A stretch of 64,000 nt of DNA, taken from Candidatus Viridilinea mediisalina (GTDB lineage Bacteria; Chloroflexota; Chloroflexia; Chloroflexales; Chloroflexaceae). The DNA is taken from NCBI RefSeq assembly GCF_002532535.1, contig NZ_NQWI01000011.1, forward strand, positions 1-64,000, in the 5' to 3' direction. How positions within the stretch are numbered: the first letter of the stretch is position 1; each line of letters starts with the position of its first letter. The translations under genes and the position numbers were made by a program. Of the stretch, positions 24,661-32,821 are shown piece by piece. The notes under the pieces are model-generated. The model had not been told where the DNA came from and did not search any database. It worked only from the letters and a program-made list of their open reading frames with translations.

Positions 24661-24868
24661 GGGAAGCGGATATTGTTACGTATCCCAGCAGCCTGTCATG
24701 CTGAATAGTACATGGTTCGTAGGCATCGTAGTGCCGACATTAGTCGGCTGAGGTCTTTGGCAGCGCTGGGAGCCGACGAACGTCGGCACTACCTACGGCG
24801 CAAACAGGAATGTTCCTACGAACCTTCGCTCAGGGTGGCAACGTAATGGGGCAATCAACAACATTCCC
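24661..24868. mobile_element. Family-A MITE-like element, copy A3
   Basis: 208 bp from GGGAAGCGGATATTG to ACATTCCC, with the GTAGTGCCGACATTAGTCGGC hairpin inside. The right end has lost the inner part of the inverted repeat. Its right edge touches the stop codon (TAG) of the ECF ATPase gene. Confidence 0.8.
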
Positions 24869-26466
24869 TACCCTTTCCACGCTACTGCATCCTCCACTGT
24901 GAGCCAGCCGCTACCCGGGAAGATCCGCGCTACCTGAGGGGCAAAGAGGGGCGAGTTGGCGAGAACGCTCTGGGGTGAGCCGTCGGCTACGAGCCCGCCG
25001 CGCCCTAGCACGAGGACGCGGTCGGCAACTGTGGCGCTGAATTCGACATCGTGGGTGACGAGCAGGATCGCTGCGCCTTGGTTGCGCCATTGGCGCAGCA
25101 GGCTGGCCAAGCCCGCTTTGGCCGCATAATCGAGGCCACGGGTCGGCTCGTCGAGCAGCAAGCCGCCCGGTTGGGTCACCGTGATAGCCCCAAGAGCTAC
25201 GCGCTGACGCTGGCCAACACTGAGGTCGCGGGGGTAGCGTGTGGCAACCTGATCAAGCCCAAGTTGGCTCAGTAGTTCATGTACCTGCTCGCGCTCAGGT
25301 TGGCCATGGTTGCGCAGGGTTACGCGCAACTCTTCGGCGACACTATCGGCAAAGAGCAGGCTGTCGGGCTCTTGGGGCAGGCAGGCTAGTTCGCGGCTGA
25401 TGGCTGCAACACTGCGCCCTTTATTGTTCTGCCCGTTGATCCAGATGTTGCCGCGCCGTGGGTGCAGGAGCCCGACGATGCAGCGCAGCAGGGTGCTTTT
25501 GCCGACTCCATTGCGCCCCATGAGTACCACGATTTCGCCCGGCCAGAGATTGAGACTGAGATTGTTGAGGATCATCTTTGTCTCATAGCCCGCTTCCAGA
25601 TCGGTGATGCGTAGGTAGGGTTCGCCCCGTTGCGGCGGCGCGGCGCTGACGGCTGGCTTGGGGGTTGGCGTGATGCCCAGCGCAAACCGGCGCGCCTCCT
25701 TGACACTGAGGGGCAACGGGCTCCAACCATAGGCACGGGCCACCTCCACCACCGGCGGGCAGAGCGAAACATCGGGCAGAATGGTGCGCGGCGGGCCACT
25801 GCGCACATGGCCCGCTGCATCGAGCACCACCACCTGATCCACAAAGGGCAGCACCCGTTCAACCCGATGCTCCACCAGCACCACCGTCAGCCCCAGATCA
25901 CTGTTGAGCCGCACGAGCGCCTGGAGCACATCCTCAGCCGATTGGGGATCGAGTTGGCTGGTTGGTTCGTCGAGGGCCAAAATGGTTGGCCGCAGCGCCA
26001 GTGCCGCCGCAATCGCCACGCGCTGCCGTTCGCCCCCTGAGAGCGTCCGCAGTTCACGATCACGCAGCGGGGCCAGATCGAGCAGATCGAGCACCTCCTC
26101 AACCCGTAGGCGCATCTCGCTGCGGGGCAGTCCAACATGCTCTAGGGCAAACGCAATCTCATCCTCCACCCGATCAAGCACAAACTGCGCCTCGGGACTC
26201 TGGAAGACCATACCAACATGGCGGCTCATCACCCGTGGCCCTGCGCTCAGCGCATCTTCACCGAGAACACGCACACTCCCGGCAATCTCACCGCCACTAA
26301 AGTGGGGCACCAGCCCATTGAGGCAGCGCAGCAGCGTAGACTTGCCACTGCCCGACGGCCCCATCATCAGCGTAAAACTCCCTGGTGTAATTGCAAGACT
26401 CACGTCGTCCAAACAGGGCGCGGCGTGGTCGGGGTAGCGGTAGGTTAACTGTTCAATCGTGATCAT
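24868..26466 (-). CDS. ECF transporter energy-coupling ATPase, EcfA-EcfA' fusion
   Basis: 532 residues with two complete ABC ATPase domains. Domain 1 (about 1-240) has Walker A GPSGSGKST, signature LSGGERQR and Walker B LALDEPTSQLDP. Domain 2 (about 285-520) has GRNGVGKST, LSVGQRQR and LLLDEPTRGLD. Most ECF systems use two separate ATPases; here they are one chain. Start ATG at 26466 overlaps the EcfT stop by four bases. With the T and S components upstream it forms a complete importer. The 3' end runs directly into a family-A element. Confidence 0.94.
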   Translation of the reverse strand: MITIEQLTYRYPDHAAPCLDDVSLAITPGSFTLMMGPSGSGKSTLLRCLNGLVPHFSGGEIAGSVRVLGEDALSAGPRVMSRHVGMVFQSPEAQFVLDRVEDEIAFALEHVGLPRSEMRLRVEEVLDLLDLAPLRDRELRTLSGGERQRVAIAAALALRPTILALDEPTSQLDPQSAEDVLQALVRLNSDLGLTVVLVEHRVERVLPFVDQVVVLDAAGHVRSGPPRTILPDVSLCPPVVEVARAYGWSPLPLSVKEARRFALGITPTPKPAVSAAPPQRGEPYLRITDLEAGYETKMILNNLSLNLWPGEIVVLMGRNGVGKSTLLRCIVGLLHPRRGNIWINGQNNKGRSVAAISRELACLPQEPDSLLFADSVAEELRVTLRNHGQPEREQVHELLSQLGLDQVATRYPRDLSVGQRQRVALGAITVTQPGGLLLDEPTRGLDYAAKAGLASLLRQWRNQGAAILLVTHDVEFSATVADRVLVLGRGGLVADGSPQSVLANSPLFAPQVARIFPGSGWLTVEDAVAWKG

Positions 26467-27488
26467 CAACGTACTCCTGAACGGGTAAGCAGTGGCGCCA
26501 ATAACCCCAACAGCAGCAGGGCCATCAGCGGCTCAAAAGCAGGCACATGCAGCGTCGGATAGGGCGTATAGAAGAGGCTGCCGCTCCCCGACCAGGGCAA
26601 CAGCAGGGCCGCAAAGGTGAGCGTCGCCCCTGCCAGCACCAGCGCATCATTGCGCCCCCAGGTATAGTGGCGGTAGTGGCTCCGGCGCGAACGGCGCCCA
26701 GCAGCCCGCAGGCTCATGAAGGCCAGCAGGCCCCCCGCCACCATGATGCCCGCGCCCAGCAGCGCATAGCCCCAGACAATCCGCAGCAGCAGGCCAGCAA
26801 AGAGGCAGGCCAAGCCAGCCACAAGCAGCAGGCGCAAGCGCTTGGGCACCTGGTCGGCAGCAAAACCACGCGCCGCGAGCGCCTCGGCCAACTGGAGCGC
26901 CCGTTCAAGACCACCAATCAGCAGCGGCAACAGCAGCGGCAGACTGTCGCGCCATGTGCGAAATTGCAACCCACGCAGTTGTTGCGCCTCACGGATCTGC
27001 CGAGCATGGCGCAGCGTTAGGGGCACATAGGTCACCGCAATCGCCACCACAACCGCCAGCGGGTAGAACGCGCGAGGCACCAAGCGCAACAGCGCCCCCA
27101 CCGGCATTGCGGCCCCAAAGGCCCCAAAAGCCGCAATCAGCGCCCCAATCACCAAGCCATTGGTCATGCCAAAGACCAGCGCCTCCATTGTGAGCGGCCC
27201 GCCCAACAGCGGCCAATTGGCGGGCAGGTGGAAGATAACCGTATCGCCGTAGTGTACGGTAAGCAGATTAAAGACCCCACCAATCGCCATCGTAAAGGCA
27301 GCAAAAAGAATCGGATCGAGCGGACGCATCTGGCCCAAGGGCCGCTCCACCTCAGCCACAAGCGCCAGCAGCAGCAGCAGCGTCAAGAGGTAGAAGGGAT
27401 TGCGCGTCAGCGTAATCGCCGTAATTGCCACCACCAACCATGTGACCCACGTCAGCGGATGGAGCAGCAGGGTAGATGATGGATTCAT
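26466..27488 (-). CDS. ecfT: ECF transporter transmembrane component EcfT
   Basis: 340 residues, rich in membrane helices, with the coupling-helix segment LAEALAARGF (the Ala-Arg-Gly motif that contacts the ATPases) near residue 200. It has an extra C-terminal helical part compared with the usual 260-residue EcfT. It connects the substrate-binding S component to the fused ATPase, whose start overlaps its stop by four bases. Confidence 0.92.
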   Translation of the reverse strand: MNPSSTLLLHPLTWVTWLVVAITAITLTRNPFYLLTLLLLLALVAEVERPLGQMRPLDPILFAAFTMAIGGVFNLLTVHYGDTVIFHLPANWPLLGGPLTMEALVFGMTNGLVIGALIAAFGAFGAAMPVGALLRLVPRAFYPLAVVVAIAVTYVPLTLRHARQIREAQQLRGLQFRTWRDSLPLLLPLLIGGLERALQLAEALAARGFAADQVPKRLRLLLVAGLACLFAGLLLRIVWGYALLGAGIMVAGGLLAFMSLRAAGRRSRRSHYRHYTWGRNDALVLAGATLTFAALLLPWSGSGSLFYTPYPTLHVPAFEPLMALLLLGLLAPLLTRSGVR

Positions 27489-27547
27489 ACCAAATTACTC
27501 TTGAACATTCCACATCCCCAACAACGCTCCAACTCATTAAGAAGCCA

Positions 27548-27600
27548 TGTGCGGCAATCTACAATCTACAATCTACAATCTACAATCTACAATCTGAAAT
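27548..27600. repeat. CAATCTA heptamer array between EcfS and EcfT genes
   Basis: Six to seven tandem CAATCTA units preceded by a GCCATGTGCGG leader, part of the family-D repeat. The final codons and stop of the EcfS gene (SDCRL-stop) are read from this repeat, so it has replaced or extended the original C-terminus. Confidence 0.88.
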
Positions 27601-28407
27601 CGCACGGGAACGAATCACAAAGGCGAAGCGGCGCTCGAAGCGGCGCAGCACACGCAGAATCGGCGCACCAAAGGCGGCCAGCAGCAGCGCATTACCAATT
27701 GCTGCCGCGAGATCCCAGGCAAGCGAGGTAGCGAGGTAGAAGGCGGCATAGCGGCGCAGCGTATCAGCTAGACCGATTCCGGCTTGATAGTGCTGATCGA
27801 GGGGGCCACTGGCAAAGGGCCAGAACCAGAGGTTCATAATCGCACCATAGCCAAAGCCCCAAAAGGCCCCAAAGAGCAGCAGCACCAGCAGTTCACCACG
27901 GCTCCCGGCCCCCCCCAGTAGACGCACCGGCCCCCGGCAGAGGGCGGCACTCAGGCCCACCCAACCCGCCGTAAGCATCTGGTAGGGCAACCAAGCCCCC
28001 ACCCCCCCCGTAATCAACGCCGAGACAATCAGCGTCATTGCGCCCATCAGGAAGCCAAAGTTCCCGCCAAAGAGGTAGCCAGTCAGAATAATCAGCACAA
28101 AAATGGGCGAAAAACCACCAGGCAACGGCAGCGCAATATTGATCAGCCGCAGGATTGCATTCATTGCCACCAACACACCCAAAAGTGCGATCAGCAGCGC
28201 ATGCTCTGCCGCCCGTTGGGCCTCAAGCAGCAGCGCAATAAAGCTCAAACCCACAATCAGGGTCAGCAGCAGCGGCGCATCATTGGCATGAGCAATCCCA
28301 CTGCTGCTCGCCACCACACTAGGCAACCAGAAGGGATAGAGGAAAGCCACCACTCCAATGATGGTCGTGAGCATAATAGTGGCAGCACTGAGGAGCCGGT
28401 CGTACAT
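27580..28407 (-). CDS. ECF transporter substrate-binding (S) component, probably cobalamin-specific
   Basis: 275 residues from MYDRLLSAATIML, with about six hydrophobic helices typical of ECF S components (FLMGAMTLIVSALITGGVGAWLPYQML; GYLFGGNFG). A longer frame overlaps the upstream gene and is unlikely. Control by a cobalamin riboswitch and linkage to a DUF4430 protein point to a vitamin B12 or corrinoid substrate, as in CbrT-type systems. The last residues come from a repeat. Confidence 0.83.
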   Translation of the reverse strand: MYDRLLSAATIMLTTIIGVVAFLYPFWLPSVVASSSGIAHANDAPLLLTLIVGLSFIALLLEAQRAAEHALLIALLGVLVAMNAILRLINIALPLPGGFSPIFVLIILTGYLFGGNFGFLMGAMTLIVSALITGGVGAWLPYQMLTAGWVGLSAALCRGPVRLLGGAGSRGELLVLLLFGAFWGFGYGAIMNLWFWPFASGPLDQHYQAGIGLADTLRRYAAFYLATSLAWDLAAAIGNALLLAAFGAPILRVLRRFERRFAFVIRSRAISDCRL

Positions 28408-28423
28408 GGGGGGGGATTCTAGG

Positions 28424-29752
28424 CTATATAATATGAGTTGTCTTACGCATACGCACCCAAACAAGTGCCAGGGCGAGAGTGGTGGTAAAGGTCAAAAACC
28501 AGCCCAGTTCACGGCGACCCGCCGGAGCGGTTGGCTCTGGCAACGGGATGGGCGTAGGCGTTAGGGTGGCTGTGGGCTCTGGGGTGGCTGTGGGCTCTGG
28601 GGTGGCTGTGGGCAGTGGGGTGGCTGTGGGCAGTGGGGTGGCTGTGGGCTCTGGGGTGGGGCTAGGGGCAATCAGAGCAACCTGGGGCGTTGCGGGATCA
28701 GCCTGGGCCACGAGTGGCAACCAGAGCAGATGGGGCGCTGCCGAGTCCATGAGCCCACCGGCGATTGCGGGGGTAGCGGTAACCGTTGTGTCCACTGGCG
28801 GCAACGGGATCGGCGCGGCTGCGGGGGGGGTAGCGGTAACTGTTGTGTCCACTGGCGGCAATGGGATCGGCGCGGCTGCGGGGGGTGTGGCAGTAACCGT
28901 TGGTATTTCAAGCGCTGGTGCTGTTGCCGTAGGCACAACGAGGGTAGGTGCGGCAGGAGCGGGTAGCGGCGTCGCAGTTGGCACGATGGGCGCGGTGGGC
29001 GTGAGCGTCGGCAAAGGCGGGCGCGTCGGAGCCACGGGCGGGGTACTGCTCGGCAGCGGAATCACATTGGGCTGTTGGCCTGATGGCGCTGGCTGATCAG
29101 TTGTTGCCGCAGGGGTCGCACTTGGCGGCGCGGGCGCAGCATCCTGCGGCGTTGCGGTCGGTTGAGCAGTTGCCGTAGCTTGGGGCGTTGTGGTTGGTTG
29201 AGCCGTCGCCGTAGCTTGGGGCGTTGCGGTTGGCGGCGGCGCACACACCTCAGCGAAGGTCAACACCGGCGGCTCGGTCCCCTCACCAACAGAACCAGCG
29301 CCCCACGACCACCCCTCCACCATACCGTGGCGCACAACCGATCGCGTAGCCCCCACATTGGCATAGAGCCAGCCGCTCGCTTCAAGCCGATAGTAGGCCC
29401 AATAGCGGCAATCGGCCCCCAAGGAGCGGCACTGACAGAGGCAATCGTTGGCCGGGCAGCCTTCGTGTTCAATTTTGCAGATCAGACTGCCCTGACTAGG
29501 ATCAAAGCGGATCGTCGTGGCCAAGCCAGAAGCCCGCAGCAACTCCTCGCCACTCATCTCACCCGTGGGGCCAAGCTCAACACAGAGGCTACGGCTCGTA
29601 CCATCGCCAAAGCGCACCACCAGACCCGCCTGGGCAGGAGTGGTTTCAAGTGCCTGCACCACAGGCTGGGCGGCAAGCAGCGCACTCACCCAGACGAGGC
29701 CCAACAGCAGGGCAAGCAGCATCATGACGCGCAATTGAGCAAGAGGGAGCAT
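28424..29752 (-). CDS. Surface DUF4430 (transcobalamin C-terminal-like) protein with Thr/Pro stalk and C-terminal anchor
   Basis: 442 residues. An N-terminal signal or anchor helix (about 8-32) leads to a DUF4430-like domain (about 40-165: VRFGDGTSRSLCVEL..GEELLRASGL..YWAYYRLEASGWLYANVGA). A long Pro/Thr/Ala-repeat stalk follows (about 168-400), then a C-terminal membrane helix with basic tail (about 412-440). DUF4430 is related to the C-terminal domain of animal intrinsic factor and transcobalamin. Together with the riboswitch and ECF transporter, this suggests a cell-surface corrinoid-capturing protein. The stalk DNA contains direct repeats (28553-28660 and 28780-28900). Confidence 0.87.
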   Translation of the reverse strand: MLPLAQLRVMMLLALLLGLVWVSALLAAQPVVQALETTPAQAGLVVRFGDGTSRSLCVELGPTGEMSGEELLRASGLATTIRFDPSQGSLICKIEHEGCPANDCLCQCRSLGADCRYWAYYRLEASGWLYANVGATRSVVRHGMVEGWSWGAGSVGEGTEPPVLTFAEVCAPPPTATPQATATAQPTTTPQATATAQPTATPQDAAPAPPSATPAATTDQPAPSGQQPNVIPLPSSTPPVAPTRPPLPTLTPTAPIVPTATPLPAPAAPTLVVPTATAPALEIPTVTATPPAAAPIPLPPVDTTVTATPPAAAPIPLPPVDTTVTATPAIAGGLMDSAAPHLLWLPLVAQADPATPQVALIAPSPTPEPTATPLPTATPLPTATPEPTATPEPTATLTPTPIPLPEPTAPAGRRELGWFLTFTTTLALALVWVRMRKTTHII

Positions 29753-29764
29753 GGGATTGACAAC

Positions 29765-29803
29765 TCTAAAACAGAAAACCGCCCAACATTGTGTTGGGCG
29801 GTT
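29765..29803 (-). terminator. Riboswitch-controlled intrinsic terminator
   Basis: On the minus strand an 11-bp perfect stem (29793-29803 with 29777-29787, AACCGCCCAAC/GTTGGGCGGTT, five-base loop) is followed by a T-rich run (TTTCTGTTTT). It sits between the cobalamin aptamer and the ATG at 29752, as expected for an expression platform that stops transcription when ligand is bound. Confidence 0.85.
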
Positions 29804-29888
29804 GCGTTGATGTTTCCGGTAGCTAGTGCCATGTGCCGGTCACAGACGCTTCTGCCCTCCTCATACAACGCGAAGGAGTGGTCAGAAA

Positions 29889-30008
29889 AGCCAACGGCGC
29901 TCGACCTGACTTAGCACCTAGCAAGGCGCATCACAGTTGCGCGACAGTGTCGGATTCGCACCGACTTCGGCTTTGGCCCAACGGATTGAGCCTAAAGAAC
30001 CGTTGGCT
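29889..30008 (-). promoter_or_regulatory. Cobalamin riboswitch aptamer
   Basis: On the minus strand, GAAGTCGGTGCGAATCCGAC is followed by ACTGTCGCGCAACTGTGA and then AAGTCAGGTCGAGCGCC, the order and sequence of cobalamin riboswitch core elements (the last being the B12 box). The outer stem P1 is AGCCAACGG with CCGTTGGCT (ends 30008 and 29889). The next gene starts at 29752 after an intrinsic terminator, so the four-gene DUF4430-ECF operon should be off when cobalamin is plentiful. Confidence 0.9.
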
Positions 30009-30021
30009 GATTAGGCTTGCA

Positions 30022-30051
30022 ACGATACCACAGACTAGACACAGGCGTCAA
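30022..30051 (-). promoter_or_regulatory. Candidate promoter for the cobalamin riboswitch operon
   Basis: TTGACG (30051-30046) and TATCGT (30027-30022) on the minus strand with an 18-bp spacer, placed just upstream of the aptamer. Divergent from the tRNA promoter. Confidence 0.5.
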
Positions 30052-30078
30052 ATAAGCAGCGGTATCAATGTTACCAAT

Positions 30079-30107
30079 TTGACAAAGATGTATGCCATAG
30101 GTATAAT
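30079..30107 (+). promoter_or_regulatory. Consensus sigma-70-type promoter of the tRNA cluster
   Basis: TTGACA (30079-30084), 17-bp spacer, TATAAT (30102-30107): both hexamers are perfect consensus. The tRNA-Leu begins 13 bp further on. Confidence 0.88.
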
Positions 30108-30120
30108 ACACGCCAGTTAA

Positions 30121-30210
<90 letters not shown>

Positions 30211-30220
30211 CGGTTCGTTC

Positions 30221-30295
30221 GGGCGATTAGCTCAGCGGTAGAGCACCTCGCTTACACCGAGGGTGTCGGCGGTTCGAACCCGTCATCGCCCACCA
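30221..30295 (+). tRNA. tRNA-Val (TAC)
   Basis: Acceptor GGGCGAT/ATCGCCC; anticodon stem CCTCG/CGAGG with loop CTTACAC, anticodon TAC; T-loop GTTCGAACC; CCA encoded. Confidence 0.97.
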
Positions 30296-30311
30296 ATGTG
30301 TGTGCATCCGC

Positions 30312-30387
30312 GCCAAGGTAGCTCAGTTGGTAGAGCATCGCACTGAAAATGCGAGGGTCACCAGTTCAAGTCTGGTCCTTGGCACCA
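30312..30387 (+). tRNA. tRNA-Phe (GAA)
   Basis: Acceptor GCCAAGG/CCTTGGC; anticodon stem TCGCA/TGCGA with loop CTGAAAA, anticodon GAA; CCA encoded. Last of three tandem tRNAs read from the promoter at 30079. Confidence 0.97.
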
Positions 30388-30392
30388 ACCCA

Positions 30393-30424
30393 CAGCCTCC
30401 GGTAGCACTCGCTACCGGGGGCTG
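30393..30424 (+). terminator. Terminator-like hairpin after the tRNA cluster
   Basis: CAGCCTCCGGTAGC and GCTACCGGGGGCTG pair (one mismatch) around ACTC, followed by a short TTTG run. Position directly after tRNA-Phe suggests termination. Confidence 0.72.
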
Positions 30425-30609
30425 TTTGCTATGCGTCTTTGATGTTTAGGGCTGCCGCGCCCCCGCTGTGTTGGGCTACGTCCCAAATTTCGTTTTTTGT
30501 TCCGCCCTATACGGGACAAAAAGAGTTCTCTTGGGTGAAGAAAAGCCGCCCCCAACCCCCTGCAAATGGTATAATAACAAAGGCAAGCTCAACAGTCAGG
30601 AGACAAGCC

Positions 30610-32298
30610 ATGGAAGAATCTGCTCCAAGCATTGCCACGCTCACTGCCGAGAACCTGGCTCTGCGTCGTGAGTTGGAACGTTATCGTAGTATTGTTCACC
30701 AACTGCACATTGGTGTCTATATCTATGAGCTTGAAGATTCCGCCGACGACCGGACGCTCATGATGATTGATGCCAACCCAGCGGTCGAACAACTCACTGG
30801 TATCCCTACAGGTGAGCAGATCGGCAAAACCCTGGATCAGAACTTTCCTGGCCTGCGTGATCAGGGCATCCCGCAAGCCTATGCACGGGTGGTGACAACA
30901 GGTGAGAACCTCGAGACCGAAAGTGTCTATGGGGATGAGCGGGTCATTAATGCAGCCTTTTATGTGCGCGCGGTGCCGCTGCCCAACAATGAGGTGGGCG
31001 TCTTCTTTGATAATATTACGCTCCGCAAACAGACCGAATTGGCCCTCAAGCAGCTTAATGCCGAGTTGGAGCAGCGTGTAGCCGAGCGCACCGCTGCACT
31101 TCAGCATAGCCAGAACTTGCTCTGCCATGTTCTCGATTACGCCCCCGCAGCCATTTCGATCAAGGATCTGGAGGGTCGCTTCATGCTCGTCAATCAGCGT
31201 GCCGCTGATCTGTTAGGCATGAAGGCTACGGAACTGGTTGGCAAGCTGGATCACGAACTCTTGCCCCCAGAACATATTGCTAAATGGCGCAGAGCAGAAG
31301 ATAAGGTTGTACGCACAGGTCAGCCGGTGGTGCAACAGGATACCATCCCTCAATCCGATGGTGTTCACACCTTCCTCTCGAGTCGTACCCCGGTCTTTAA
31401 TGATGAGAACCAGATCTACGCTATTGGCGCGGTTTCAACCGATATTAGTGAGCGCGTTAAGGACGAAGATGAACTGCTGCGGACGACCGAAGCCCTGCGT
31501 GAGAGCCAGCAGTTGCTGCGGACGATCTTCCAACATCTGCCCGTAGCCGTGCTGCTCAAAGCTGCCGAAGATGGGCGCTTTGTTCTCTGGAATCATGGCT
31601 GCGAACGGCTCTTTGGGCGCAGTGCCGATGATGTTATTGGCAAAAATGACTACGATATTTTCCCCCGCGAACAGGCTGATAGGTTCCGTGCGAAAGACGT
31701 AGAGGTGCTCCAGGCTAAGCGGGCTCATGAAATTGCTGAAGAGTTTGTTCAGAGTGCAACTCTGGGCCAGCGGATTGTACGCACCAACAAGATTCCCATT
31801 GTCAACGAGCATGATGAAGCCACTCATCTGCTCACTATCTGCACCGATCTCACCGACGAAAAGCGCGCCGCTCAAGAGCGGGCCGACCTGCAAAACCAGA
31901 TTATCGAAGCGCAACAACACGCCCTGCGCGAACTCTCTACGCCGCTGCTGCCCCTCTCTAACAAAGTCGTCCTGATGCCCATTATCGGCACCATTGATAG
32001 CCGCCGCGCCTCCCAGGTGATGGAGACGCTGCTCCAAGGGGTTGCCCAACACAATGCCGAAATCGCCATCGTAGACATTACCGGCGTCCAAGTGGTAGAC
32101 ACCCAAGTGGCCAATGCCTTCATCCAATCCGCCCGGGCGGTTCAACTGCTCGGTGCCCAAGTCCTGCTTACCGGCATCCGCCCCGAAGTGGCCCAAACCC
32201 TCGTGCAACTCGGCGTAGACCTCGAAGGTGTGTTGAGCCGCGGTTCCCTCCAAGCGGGCATCGCGCACGCCCTCAGATTGGCCCGTAGTGCAGCCTAG
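30610..32298 (+). CDS. PAS-PAS-PAS-STAS regulator, RsbR-like
   Basis: 562 residues from the ATG at 30610, which has AGGAGA nine bases upstream; the frame upstream of it crosses repeat DNA. Three PAS-type sensor domains (about 25-145, 170-285 and 305-425) are separated by coiled-coil-like linkers (LALKQLNAELEQRVAERTAAL). A C-terminal STAS domain (about 445-560, with VVLMPIIGTIDSRRA and IVDITGVQVVDTQVANAF) resembles RsbR/RsbS stressosome proteins. It probably integrates ligand or redox signals into an anti-sigma or stressosome pathway. No kinase domain is present and the partner genes are not in this window. Confidence 0.9.
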   Translation: MEESAPSIATLTAENLALRRELERYRSIVHQLHIGVYIYELEDSADDRTLMMIDANPAVEQLTGIPTGEQIGKTLDQNFPGLRDQGIPQAYARVVTTGENLETESVYGDERVINAAFYVRAVPLPNNEVGVFFDNITLRKQTELALKQLNAELEQRVAERTAALQHSQNLLCHVLDYAPAAISIKDLEGRFMLVNQRAADLLGMKATELVGKLDHELLPPEHIAKWRRAEDKVVRTGQPVVQQDTIPQSDGVHTFLSSRTPVFNDENQIYAIGAVSTDISERVKDEDELLRTTEALRESQQLLRTIFQHLPVAVLLKAAEDGRFVLWNHGCERLFGRSADDVIGKNDYDIFPREQADRFRAKDVEVLQAKRAHEIAEEFVQSATLGQRIVRTNKIPIVNEHDEATHLLTICTDLTDEKRAAQERADLQNQIIEAQQHALRELSTPLLPLSNKVVLMPIIGTIDSRRASQVMETLLQGVAQHNAEIAIVDITGVQVVDTQVANAFIQSARAVQLLGAQVLLTGIRPEVAQTLVQLGVDLEGVLSRGSLQAGIAHALRLARSAA

Positions 32299-32319
32299 AT
32301 AACGGCATCCCCCGTATAT

Positions 32320-32366
32320 GTTGTTGGTGCTGGCTGGCGGCTTCGCCGCCAACCAGCACCAACAAC
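32320..32366. repeat. Double-hairpin family palindrome, copy 3
   Basis: 22-bp arms (32320-32341 and 32345-32366) with a TTC loop and core GGCGGC/GCCGCC; one mismatch, which would be a G-U wobble in a minus-strand transcript. It lies 20 bp after the PAS-STAS gene. Confidence 0.87.
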
Positions 32367-32414
32367 GTGGGTTTGGGGCAGGGTACAAGCAAATACACAA
32401 CCCCTAAATTCTGG

Positions 32415-32420
32415 TATAAT
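32415..32420 (+). promoter_or_regulatory. -10 box of tRNA-Met
   Basis: TATAAT 20 bp before the tRNA. No convincing -35 hexamer is seen at 17 bp. Confidence 0.5.
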
Positions 32421-32439
32421 TCGCTCACATAACTCCTGT

Positions 32440-32514
32440 GGGCCGCTAGCTCAACGGCAGAGCAATCGGCTCATAACCGACAGGTTCTGGGTTCGAATCC
32501 CGGGCGGCCCACCA
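32440..32514 (+). tRNA. tRNA-Met (CAT), elongator type
   Basis: Acceptor GGGCCGC/GCGGCCC; anticodon stem TCGG/CCGA region with loop CTCATAA, anticodon CAT; T-loop GTTCGAATC; CCA encoded. The paired first base G-C argues for elongator rather than initiator Met. Confidence 0.93.
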
Positions 32515-32515
32515 T

Positions 32516-32812
32516 GAGCAGGAACAGAGGAACAAAGGAGCAGAAGAACAGGAGAACAGAAGAACAGGAGAACAGGAGAACAGGAGAACAGGAGAACAGA
32601 AGAGCCGATAAGTCTTCTTCTATACCCCAGTTCTCTTGCTCCTCTGTTCTTTTGTTCTCTCCTTCTGTTCTCTTGTTCCTCTGTTCTTTTGTTCTCTCCT
32701 TCTCTCCTTCTGTTCTTTTGTTCTCTCCCTCTGTTCTCTTGCTCCTCTGTTCTTTTGTTCTCTCCCTCTGTTCCCCTGTTCCTCTGTTCTTTTGTTCTCT
32801 CCCTCTCCCAAG
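32516..32812. repeat. GAACAGGA octamer array with mirrored complement
   Basis: Starting directly after tRNA-Met, 32518-32600 is made of AGAACAGG-like units. Positions 32630-32812 are complementary CTCTGTTCTTTTGTTCTC-type units in larger periods. The two halves can pair. The repeat ends about 10 bp before the ATG of the flavoprotein gene, so that gene has an unusual leader. Confidence 0.92.
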
Positions 32813-32821
32813 GAAACCACA

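Larger units (their letters stand above)
23257..24867. other. Decayed-gene and nested-repeat region
   Basis: About 1.6 kb without an intact gene. It contains a palindrome (23452-23480, ACCCCTGAAG/CCTCAGGGGT), a Roco gene remnant (23499-24083) and a family-B repeat split by a 355-bp element (24186-24540). A perfect 44-bp-arm palindrome (24541-24631) and a family-A element (24661-24868) complete it. Confidence 0.85.

Noticed and set aside
28553-28660. Separate repeat element in the DUF4430 gene
   Set aside because: The GGCTGTGGGC units code for the Thr/Pro stalk and look like internal expansion of the protein repeat.
30439-30609. N-terminal extension of the PAS-STAS protein
   Set aside because: The extension reads through a degenerate palindrome; ATG at 30610 has a good ribosome-binding site.
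32636-32821. N-terminal extension of the flavoprotein (LCSFVLSF repeats)
   Set aside because: It is the translated octamer repeat; the nucleotide-binding fold starts right after 32822.
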